This document shows positions 53,681-64,000 of a stretch of DNA of 64,000 nucleotides, piece after piece; position 1 is the stretch's first letter; each line of letters opens with the position of its first letter. The notes beneath the pieces were generated by a model that made no database searches, had not been told where the DNA came from, and was given only the letters and a program-made list of their open reading frames with translations. The DNA is taken from contig NC_133932.1 of assembly GCF_031877795.1 (NCBI RefSeq), forward strand, positions 90,859,994 to 90,923,993. The letters are read 5' to 3'. The stretch comes from Strix aluco (Eukaryota > Chordata > Aves > Strigiformes > Strigidae). Position numbers and translations under genes: made by a program.

Positions 53681-55899
53681 GGTGGCTTCTGCCGAAACTA
53701 CTTTCCTGCATGAGTTTGGATTGTAAGACACAATAAGGAAGAAATGGAAACTTAATCCTATGACTGCAGTGGCTATCCCAGCAAGACACCTCTTTTAAAG
53801 ATCTGTCCTCTGGGACGTCCCTTTCTCTGAAGTAGAAGACAAGCAGAATTGGTGTCCTTGTCACAGCTACTGCTTTGAGCACAGTTGAGTGGAGGTTCTG
53901 GGCCTGAAGAAATAGCTTCTTATTAGTGTGCGAGGGACAGGATCTGCAGCGCTGAACTGAGTAGCATTCAAAGGAGCTGTGTTCAGGGAAGGGAAGGGAA
54001 CTTGGAAATCTGTTCTCAGGGCTGCCACATGGGCAGCTTGCTCAGTTGCTGAAATTACAACAGAAAGACTTTCTTGAACAAAAAAGACAGGGGGAACAGT
54101 TTCTGATGCAGCTGGTTGCTATGTAGATTATTATATCCTGTAGCTCATGGTCCTCAGGTTTTAAAAGGCACAGTAGCCCTTGTAGTCATGGCACATGGCC
54201 CTTAATACAACACAAAAACCACTTTGGGGTGCCACAGGATTTCTCAGTGGCATTCTACTGCCACATGTCTGTTAAATATGCATTGGGCACTGGTATGGAC
54301 TCCATAGGTTAGCACACTAATATCCCCATCAGACACTGGAGGACACTTCAAATGGAGATGGATTTAGTTTCTTCCAAAACTAATCTACTTTGAAACTACT
54401 GAAATTGCTCTAAGAACCAAACCAAATCACAGCAAGTGAGGAAAATTGAGGGATTTATTTCAAAACCCACCCTACTGCTCTGAACGAAACTGCTGTAGAC
54501 AGAGGCAGAAGCACTTCCTTTAGGAAGACTGATTCATGAGGCACCTAAAATTTAGATGCAGATTATTCCCTTAGCCTACCTTGATTTAACCCACATATGC
54601 TTTCACTCTTTTTATACCCATCCTCAGCCTTCTCGCCTCTCTACTTTTTCTGTAATTCCTTTTTATTTTTCAGATTATTAAAGTGTTTCTATACTTGCAT
54701 TTAGTGACAGAGCTCTAATTTTAATTCTGAGTTTTCATTGCATATTTATGTATTGAGGTTGTTTATTTGGGGAAAACTTTTTAGGAAGATGTTGTAAAGT
54801 TCCAAGTGACTATAATATCTAGGAAATCCTTGTTTAAGGCACCCCTAGCCCACACAGGTATCATGGAATCAGAGAATGTCTCAAAAATTCCAGGGATGAG
54901 ATCCATTGATACAAATAATTACTTGCATGTTGCAAATATTTATTTGGAGTAAATAAAGAGTGAGAGAGGTTCCGGTGCAATGACTCATCTACTGACTGAG
55001 ATGATAAACAATTATGACCAAGTGTGAAAAGGTCTCTGTTAGATTTTTTTTATTTCACAGTTTTTCACAGGAGAGTTATCCATTTTCTTGTCATCTATTT
55101 CCTCTTCTCAGTATAAATAATGTCACAATAAACCCTCTGTTCAATGTTTCTCATTAAATGATACATGTAGGAACATCACACACATCAGAGTCAAAAAACA
55201 GCTAAAAAATCCAGGAATAGTGTGTCATAGTGTGGCTAATACGTTAAGGGAACCAGACACCCTGTAATGTCTCAGCTATCACTGGTGTCCGGATACATAA
55301 AACAGTTTAAAATACCACAGTGCAACTTACAGTAATGACTTTACCTTCATTAAATAGAGAAACACTTTATTGCAACCATTTTTTTAGTACATGACAACGT
55401 ACTTTCTTAGGGTCTGTATTGAATGGTACATACATTGAACAGCTGCACAACCCTGGTTGTGTAGAGCCAGCTCCACAAGAAGCAGCATAGCCATGTTACC
55501 ACAGATGATTGACTGGCCCTTGTGCATGACATGGTTAACTAGCCTGAGCTCATCACCAGAACAGCACTGCTGTACTGCTTATCAGATCTAAGGTAGCATC
55601 ATTCCTATGGCATGCCATATAGATACAGATACCAGCTCTCTCAGAGAGAGCACAGTGAAGGATGGACATATCCATACAGTCATTGATAAAGGGCAGAAGA
55701 GCTCAAATATCATTGTCCAGTCTGACAGAGTCCACAGAGTTTCACAGGGCTATTTCTGCTTCAGGATAAGTAGTCCCCTTGAAAGTCAAAACTTGTCTTT
55801 AGAGAAATGCCAGTGGTGACACACTTCTTTGGTGAGTGAATTTAGCCACTAATTTAATGGATTGTTAAGAAAAAAAGTTCTTTGTTTCTTGTTTGAATT
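53681..55899. other. Intergenic DNA between ancient LINE pieces
   Basis: No gene recognised. A short tatcatggaatcagagaatg at 54860 looks like a decayed CR1 terminus, but there is not enough flanking similarity to annotate it. Confidence 0.6.
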
Positions 55900-57560
55900 T
55901 TTATCTTCACCTTTTTGACAGAGGAACTTGCTCTTTGCTATTTGTCCTGCTTTTGTGTACCATGACAAGTTATCCTTGAGTCATCATGTTGATAAGCTAA
56001 GTAGATTGAACTCCTGGAGACTTTCCAGGTCTTTAATATTCCCATGGCTTTTCTTTGACCCTTCTCCAAATTATTCACATCCATCATGAATTCTGAGCAC
56101 TAAAACCGGACACGTTATTCCAGTAGCAATTGCTTCTCTGCCAAATGCAGCAATGACTTAACCTTCCACTCCTGTCCAGTGTATATACCCAAGGATAGCA
56201 TTTGCCTTTTTGTGTTCATGTGGTCTCAATAAAGGGTCATAACATGCCCTCTTCAGAATCATTACTCCACAGGAAAGTCCTCGCTCCTGTTTTCATGGCT
56301 TATATTTTTGTTCCTATATGTTAGACCCTCTATTTGGCTGTGCAGAAATGTCATTTTTCTATTCTTGCTTACCCAGGGTCCATGGACACTCTTTATCCCT
56401 GACCTGTCTCTTCTTAATTTTTCACTCCTGTTAGCTGTGTATCATCACCAAATTTTGTCAGACAAAACGTTATGTCCCTTTCCCCAGTCATTGGTAAAAA
56501 TGCTCAATGACATAGAGCCAAAAATAGTCCCTCTGGCATATCATGGAAAACATAGTTAATCAAACAAGTCACAAATGCACTCTTATTTACAACTATGTAT
56601 GGAGATAAACAGTTTTTCATCAATGTAATACATGCTATGTTGACCTGCTTTTCTGTAGTGTGTTAATGAAGATGTCACACAGTGCCAAGTCAAACCTCTA
56701 CTAGAAGTTTCTCAGTTTTCCAACCAACGTAGAATCTTCATTCAAAATATTCAGTAACTTTGCAAAGATATATTTCTCTTGGTTTCATTGATTGAAAGTA
56801 ATGATATTAACTTTTCTTAATATTTATTAATCAGTGTATGCAAAGTCATCCACTATTTGGCCTAATACTGTGGTCTGGATGCCAAACCTGCATTATCCAG
56901 GTCTGTTTTTATTCTCCATTTTCTGTTTTAAAATAATGGCACAGTGTTAGCTTCTCTTCAGTCCCCTGGAAATTCCAAGGCTTCTTGAAAATCAGCACCA
57001 GACACTCTTTATACTAATGTCAACACTAATCTTGACAAGAGTTTGATTGTAAGATTATTAGAACTGCTATCTTAAAATCATGTGATGTCTTGCACCTGCT
57101 AGCTATCCTTAGTACCACTGGAGGATATTAAATCATCATCACCCAACAGGAAGACATCATTAATTTTTCTCCCCAGTCCATAATACAGAGCTGAAATATT
57201 TATGGAATGCTTCTGCCTTTTCTGTGTCAGCCATTGCAATTCTGTTAGGGTCATCCAGCCTTTATTATTCTTAGCATTGGTTTTGTTTGGATCTACTCAG
57301 AAAATACTTTAACCCAGATGGTTCCTCTTCCATTCCTTAATCTTCTTTCATTAATTTTCTTTATGTGCTGGCTTCTATGTTGCTTGCTGATATCACTCAT
57401 AAATATGTCGTCTTTTTTATTTGTTCTGCCCTGGTTTCTCTTACATCCAGACCGCTTCTTTTCTTAGATACAACCCTCTGTCTTCTTTGGAGAACTGTAG
57501 CTTTTTCAACATCTAGTAAAATATTTCTAAACAGGTCCTAGTTATCATTCATATTTCTTT
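55900..57560 (-). mobile_element. Ancient CR1/L3-like LINE, long decayed internal copy
   Basis: About 1.6 kb whose + strand blocks come in the order expected of a reversed CR1/L3 ORF2: the one around ccggacacgttattccagta, the one around atatacccaaggatagcat, aatgctcaatgacatagagc, a block like cagtgccaagtcaaacctct, then the one around cttctcttcagtcccctgg and finally ctgaaatatttatggaatgc. Heavily mutated with many indels. Edges are approximate and gaps are likely. Confidence 0.55.
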
Positions 57561-59442
57561 TCGCATTATTTCTTGTAACTGTGTATGTGTATCATATGGA
57601 ATGATACAGTACTATGCATACAACTAAGAGATGCAGACTGAATGGAAACTGCTGTCACTCAGATGAATCAGGCCTCCTGCCACTTCAACCATCTGGCAGT
57701 GGACCAGCACAGGTTTAACAGGAGCAAAGAAACTCAAAAGGATCTACTTGCCATTGCTTTGTACAGAAAGCAGTGACCCCCATCACCACACAGTAGTACC
57801 ACCATCATGTAAGCAGACAAAGACAGATAGGAATGTTGTGCTAGGACAGAGGAAATAAACTCACAAATCCATGGCACTCAACAGTTACATCTTCATAAGA
57901 TGTAACACAAGACCAGTGTCAGACATGAAAACAATTTTTATTTCTACTAAAAAGTAGTTGTGGTCCTTGGTAATCTTTTTAATAAAATGCATTATTTGTG
58001 CATGCTTAAAACACGTTTTCACCTCTGTAAGAAAAAAATGGCAACTGTGTTATCTAGATTTATTGCCTGCTTTGAGGCAATGAGAAGAAGCAACAAAAAA
58101 GAAAGAAAAATCTCTCATACAGTATTGGTTTTGGTTTTATTCTGATTGTGCTAAGAAGATGTTTAGACACATATCTGAAGTCTGCAACTTACCTTTCTGT
58201 CTGATCCCAGGAAAGGGCTCAGTATCATTCTGTTGTTTTTCTTGGCTCCACATATCTAGGCTGCCAGCACGCACATTTGCTGTAGCAGCTCTGCAAATGT
58301 GATTTCAGGAGTTACAAATCCCAGTTGTCTTTTGATGTGTGACACTAGCGTTCTTCCAGTTAGCCTTTCATTCCAACTTGTTTTCTCAGCACTGGGCTTC
58401 CTGGAAGACTGGCATGGTGACAGAGGTCAGATGCACCAGATGGAATTCATCTCCACTAACTTTAGATGTCTGTAGTACAGATACCTACATTTTTGATAGT
58501 CATACTAGGTTTGCTTTTTAGTCAGTGGAGAGGAAGAGGCTCCCTCAGACTGAGGTCCATTTTACCTGTTTTGGGGATCTGTACTAGAAGACCAGAGGGG
58601 GCCTACTATTCTCCAACAATAAAATTTATACTTTAGCAGTGAAGAGAGTTTAAGGGGAATAGCTCGGATGTAGATGTTCATATTTGGTTCAAGGAATATC
58701 ACTGATGACTTACAGCTGCTAAGATGAGTGATTTGCTTAATATCAACAGAGCTGTGAGCCTTAGCTCTCATTCCCCCAGTGTGTCAACATCTTGCCTAAC
58801 CCAGCACCTGAGCTTTTGTGTGGAGCTTGAATTTTACATTGAAGAGGAGCACAAAATGTGTTGGGATTTTTTTACATGGGTGTAAGTTTAAAATAATACA
58901 AAATATTTTGCACTACAATTTTAAAATGTTGCAATATTTTCTGAAAGATATCTGTATTTTCCTTCTCATACCTCCAGCTATAGTGAGGTATGCCTTCAGC
59001 AGTTAAAGTCCTAAACCCACAACTTTTGTTAAACCTGGAAAGTTTTATTTTGAAAAAAGGATGTGCACATATAGAAACTCTGAGATACTTAAAACAGAAT
59101 ACCTATAGTGATAATTGTTACTAACTACTAGGATGATTTACCAACTAGCTGATACAAAAAATGGAGAATAAAGTGAAACATAAACACTTGCTCATCTCCA
59201 AATAGTAAATTTAGCAAACTAAAACACCTCATCTTTTCTGGTACATGAAATCTGTCAATAAAATAATTTAACGTATTTTTAAAAAGCATTAATAGGTTTT
59301 ATAAAAGTTACATGATGCATATTTCTTTCAACCTTTCTATATGCCTCTTGTCTACATGCCAGTACCTCCAGCGATCCCTTCCTCTTTTTTCAAGACTCGT
59401 GGACACCCACTTCTCTCCCCTTCTCCACACAGCCAGTCATTT
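57561..59442. other. Intergenic DNA
   Basis: Unique AT-rich sequence between two LINE remnants. Nothing recognised. Confidence 0.6.
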
Positions 59443-60320
59443 TATCATAGAAGGCAAACAGACTTGGTCAGGCATGATTTACCCTTGGTAAATCACATTC
59501 TTGTCCTCCATGTGCCTGGAAATGGTCTCCAGGAGGATTTGCTCCATAACTTTCCCAAAGGCTGAGGAGAGACTGACTGGCCTGTAGTCTCCCAGATCCT
59601 CTTTTTTGCACTTTCTGAAGATGTACATGGCATTTATCTTTTTCACATCTTCAGCAACCTCCCGCACTCTCTACCACCTTTCAAAGATGATGCTGAGGAG
59701 CATCACAATGACATAAACGAGCTCCCTCAGCAATCTTCAATGCGTTCTGTCCAGTCCCATGGTCTTGTATATGTCCAATTTTCTTAAGTGATCTCTAATT
59801 CCAGCACCCTCTACTATGGGAAATATTTCTCTCCCCCAGACTCTGCCACAGAGATTTGGGAAGCCTGAAAGCTGACTTTGCCAGTAAGAACCAAAGCATA
59901 ACAGTCAATCTGTCTTTTCTACATTCTTCATCATAAAGTCATCCATCCCATTCAGCACTAGATCTACATTTTTGCTGGTCTTCCTTTTGCTTCCAATGTA
60001 CTTATAGAAGATCTTCTTGTTGCCTTTCCTATCACTCATCCGTTTAAATTCCAGCCAGGCTTTGACTTTCCTAACTTCATCCCTTTGAGCTCAAGCAGTG
60101 CTTTCCATATTTCTCCTTAGACCATCCCTGCTTCCCTGCTTCCACTTTCTGTGTATTTCCATTTTGTGTTTGAGCTTAGTCAGGCGTTCCCTGTTCAGCC
60201 AAACTGGCCGCCTGCCACACCTGCTGTTTCCTCCACATCTGGATGGTCCTCTTGTGCTTTGAGGAGTTGTCCCTAGAGATCACTGCCCTGCCCTGTGCCT
60301 TTGAGTGAGGGCTTGCCACG
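59443..60320 (-). mobile_element. CR1 LINE internal fragment (reverse transcriptase region)
   Basis: A - strand frame at 59479-59667 reads KCKKEDLGDYRPVSLSSAFG followed by KVMEQILLETISRHMEDK, the N-terminal part of the CR1 reverse transcriptase. The + strand continues into the reversed linker upstream of the RT. Unlike most copies it lacks the CR1 3' terminus, so it is a remnant of a longer element broken by deletion. It lacks the catalytic core and is inactive. Confidence 0.85.
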
Positions 60321-63300
60321 GAAGGTACTGCTGAAGATTTTAGCATTTCTACAATTCTGCTAGAAGAACAGTTTATATCAGTGTTTCCTAATCCACTTCA
60401 GACAAAGCAAGCCAGGTAAACTGCTTAAACTAAAGAAATCAGGCCAAGTAATTTTTCCTGAAACGAGTTGGGGTGTACTCACAAATCACTCTACTGGCTG
60501 GATACAGGGCAGTAAATGACATAAAGGTAGTAACAAATAGTTGGAGGGAAACAGACCAGCAAATGTATGTCTTCAGCCCAAGCTCAAATTAAAAATACTT
60601 AAGAGCAAAGTTAGGAAAGGTTGATCTGACACCAACCAAAGTGGACTCTTTTCAAATTATGTCCCAGAACCACCACCCCAACACACAAATTTATATACAT
60701 ATATATATGCAATAGTTGTGAAAATAATTTTAAATCCATTCTGACATTTTAAATACCTTATGTACCTCTAGATACCTGGGGCATTCTGATACTTTCTCTC
60801 AATGTCTCTTCTTGACACTGTTTCATTTTCTATTAAATACTTCAATATTAATTCACCTGGGAGAAAAACATTATACAGATATTTCCAAACATAGATTTTA
60901 GTCCAGATGAGTGGCAGGATTTGAGATGGTCTCAGACAAGAGTTATATATTGAAGTTACAGCTTCATGATCTGGATTATGGGATAAGTCCTCAGCTTTCA
61001 CAAAAAAAGTAGAATCACTTTTTCCTTTCTTTTTGTGTGGATAAAGTCCTGGAAACATCTGTAAACTAAAAATTACTCTTATAGTCACTAACTGGTCTTG
61101 AACTAGTTGTGTCTCCTCCTCGTGGTCCTACTGGATATCCATACTGCTGGAGCTAAGTGCACAACTGCTTCAGCGGTGATTGTGGTGACTTCTGGTTGTC
61201 CTCACCTGCCAGCGGGCTTGGAAGTTTTGAAGAATAGTAGAGCTGGAAGAAACTCTCCACAGTTACAGGCGGGCTTTGTCATTGTGCAAAATCACAGTTC
61301 CTGGCCTTTAACATGCCACTGCCTTATTGCTAAAAATGTGTCACTAAATGGTGTGTCCTATTGACCATCACTGCTGATTTTGTGGTGGAGATCCACTTGA
61401 GAAATGGCTTCTCCCAAACACTTACCAGGCATGATGTAGACTCTTTATCAACCCCTTGTTGGTGCACCTTCTCCATGAGTGGTTTGGGTCTCAGTTTATC
61501 AGGACTATGAGGGCTTCATGTTAGGCAAAGCTTGGGGGAGACTTATTCACTGGTCCCCCTTGGTTTGGTTCTGTGATACACCAGAGGCACATGTGAGATA
61601 CCTCTGCCAAAATCTCACGAGATGATCAGGGTCGTGATCTATCTCTTACCAACTAAATAACAACCAACCAATTTTTGTATTTGCAAATATAATTTACATT
61701 TCCAATTAATTTAAATCACCTTTCTGGCAAATAGCCAAACTGATAGAGGAAAAAAAATATTGTTCAGTGCCAACCTTATATTTATTGTAACAGCTTTTAT
61801 AAAATTCAGCTACAAATAAATTATAAACACCAGTGCTTTGGAAAACAGTTAAATGCAGAAATTTTCCTTTTTATTTCAAATATGTACATTTTTTTTCAGT
61901 TATTCTCTGGCTAAAAATTCTAATGTTCTCTCCACTGTTTGTTTTTTCATAATGATTTTGCCATTGTAAAGTCTCCTCCCCTTTACTGGAAATAACATTT
62001 CATTTTTCCCTCTCTTCAAACATCCTAGTCTGCACATGAGCAGGATACAGAAAAAGGCACACCTACTTACTGAATCTAAACATGCCTGAGTTATCATGAC
62101 ATCTTCAAAGTGCTCCTCTTCCTTCCACTCTGCCCCCCACCCTTGTTGCCACATACATATTACAATTGCTTTTGATGTCAATGTGTCTGTATTCCTGGTT
62201 CTAGTGTCAACTATCATCTAGGACACTTAAAAGAAATATCTAAAGAGGAAGAACAAGTCAGACTAGGCCTATGTTTTGTTGTAGGAAGACTTGAGAACAT
62301 GAATCATTTTATACATGAGAATAATTGGATTAAAATCAGGGGGGTTTAAACCATTTGCCTTAAGAAGCGGTGAAAATACCTTACAAGACCAAGGACTAAG
62401 AGCCAAATCTGGATCCATGGTTTTGTATACACAGCATAACTTAGTGCTTTGAGCTATGCTAGAAATCAGGAACAAAACATTGATGGGTACTCTAATCAGG
62501 TATTAGCCATGCTAAAGTTGAAAGTGGAGGTTTTCAGTTGCCTAAACACAGGTGACTAGAACAATGTGAAATGTTCTACACTCTGTCTGCTCTCCCTGGT
62601 GTCTCTTTTTGTGTGCCATAGTTGATGTGTTCACTGTGACGGGTGGAGAGAAACCTCCTTGAGGTCTCTGGGTCATGTCACACAGATCTCCCCCCCCGCC
62701 ACTTATTGACCAACCTAACAAGTCTACATCCATAGTGACATTTTGGATACAGTTCCACATCTGTACCTGTGGATGTCCTGTGATAGACTGCTTCTAAGCA
62801 CACAAAAGATTGCTACCATTTTGGCACAGCTGAGCAGCTCAGCATATATCTCATATTTATACATAAGTAGGATTTTAAATTATGCTTGTTTTCCAAGAAG
62901 CCCAGTCTGACAGGTAGACTCTGTGCACACATAACACACTTCTAAGGCATAAACTCCATGTAGAATACAGCAGTCTTGAACACCTTCCTTCTAAAATTCA
63001 AAACCACGATATTTGCTATGCAAAAAAGGGTATTTACTATTCAAAAAATGTTATTCACTCTATTATTCTTTTCCAGCCCTTTATAGAGTAATTCAACAGA
63101 TATAGTACCTTCTAAAAAGCAGGGAGGGACTACTGTTTTGAAATGTCAGTTTGTCTTTTCTCACCTCTAAAAAGTGTACCAGACATCGGGCTGCAGGCTG
63201 CTGGTGTCAAGAAGCAAAGATTATCCATCCCTGCTGTTCATCTGTGCCACTACAAAAAAATTTAAAATGCAGCCAAGACTGATTAGTCTGGAGAGCAAGT

Positions 63301-64000
63301 AGAAAACTGATTCCTCTTCTCCAGCAATTAGGACACTCACTCACAAATGTGGGATTCTCATTCCTACTCCAAAGCCTGCATTTGACATGGAGCAGTCACC
63401 AGCTAGCGTGAGCACTGAGTGCATTCATGATTTCCTTTTCTTGCTAAATTATGCAAAGCCCTGAATGTAAAGAAAAAACCCCAATGAAATCTATTTCTTC
63501 ACAAGAAAGAGAATGCCTCATCAACACATTACAAAAGTCATCATGAAAAGATGGATTTGCTTTCTGTGACTAAATAGTATCTATTCAAGTCTTTTTTTAG
63601 AATGAGGAGGGTAAGGTCACTGCAAGTCAGTCATCAGAAGTATTTAACTCAGAAATCAAATTATTTTGGATTTCTATTTGTATTTCTTGTTATATATGAA
63701 AAAGAGCAGAAATCCACTAAGCTGCAACTTGTGAGGCAGGCTAGGAATTACTTCTAAATTCAGAATTTTAGTGTGGCATGGATAGCAAAGACACATCAGT
63801 GTTAACTTTGGCACAGATACCCACAGATCTAAGATTGCTGATGGACAAAGTCCTTTCCTTTTCTTCAAACGAACTGTAAATAAGACTGAGTCTACCTGAA
63901 TGTCATGTGAAAGATTGCCTAGCAACTCTTGGATTTCTGTCATTGTATTCATGCCTATTTGTACTTCTGCACTTAGATATTCTAAAATTTGTCTGGGGGT
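60321..64000. other. Intergenic DNA to the window end
   Basis: Unique AT-rich sequence. Frames up to 106 codons (60768-61088, - strand) show no domain. A C8 run with flanking G/C lies at about 62690. Confidence 0.65.
60697..60710. repeat. Short TA/CA-rich microsatellite
   Basis: Imperfect tatacatatatatatg tract in intergenic DNA. Confidence 0.75.

Noticed and set aside
54856..54900. Possible decayed CR1 terminus
   Set aside because: Only about 20 bp resemble the terminus, and the following bases do not match CR1.
59479..59667. Reverse-transcriptase-like frame as a host gene
   Set aside because: The motifs are those of CR1 ORF2, the flanks are CR1 too, and the frame is a short broken remnant.
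60768..61088. 106-codon frame on the - strand
   Set aside because: No recognisable family. It lies beyond the CR1 remnant and does not match the LINE reverse transcriptase.

Overview
This is vertebrate nuclear DNA, almost certainly from a bird. It holds one protein-coding gene with classic GT-AG introns and a CpG-island first exon. The only interspersed repeats I could recognise are CR1-type LINEs, several ending in the avian CR1 3' signature (tandem ATTCTATG-like octamers). The rest is AT-rich, mostly unique sequence. Nothing prokaryotic, viral or CRISPR-like was seen.

The gene is EDNRB (endothelin receptor type B, the EDNRB1 paralogue) on the + strand. Its seven coding exons are at 28142-28621, 37825-37937, 38107-38311, 38660-38809, 40371-40504, 41084-41192 and 42725-42856. 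Joined, they give an uninterrupted 440-residue class A GPCR, close to the length I recall for human EDNRB (442). Every intron has GT-AG ends, and intron phases are 0,2,0,0,2,0. A CpG island (about 27280-28900) covers the promoter and exon 1. A donor/acceptor pair at 27836 and 28073 suggests a small intron inside the 5' UTR. The 3' UTR is AT-rich with several AATAAA signals from 43308 onward; the strongest distal candidates are at 45119, 45237 and 46176.

Layout: 1-27280 is 5' intergenic DNA with CR1 pieces at about 5.0-5.7, 9.7-9.9, 20.9-21.4 and 22.8 kb. 27280-46200 is the EDNRB locus, with CR1 copies inside intron 1 (35.9-36.4 kb) and intron 4 (39.4-40.1 kb). 46200-64000 is 3' intergenic DNA with a younger CR1 at 51.2-51.6 kb and a series of older, decayed CR1/L3-like fragments at 53.1-53.7, 55.9-57.6 and 59.4-60.3 kb. 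No second gene could be supported.

The window is one developmental signalling gene with its flanking regulatory DNA. EDNRB is known to act in neural-crest derivatives (melanoblasts, enteric neurons) and endothelium. The main open questions here are regulatory: SOX-type sites upstream, a possible distal enhancer near 11.9-12.2 kb, alternative 3' ends, and a possible intron-6 read-through C-terminus. I found no convincing previously undescribed system.
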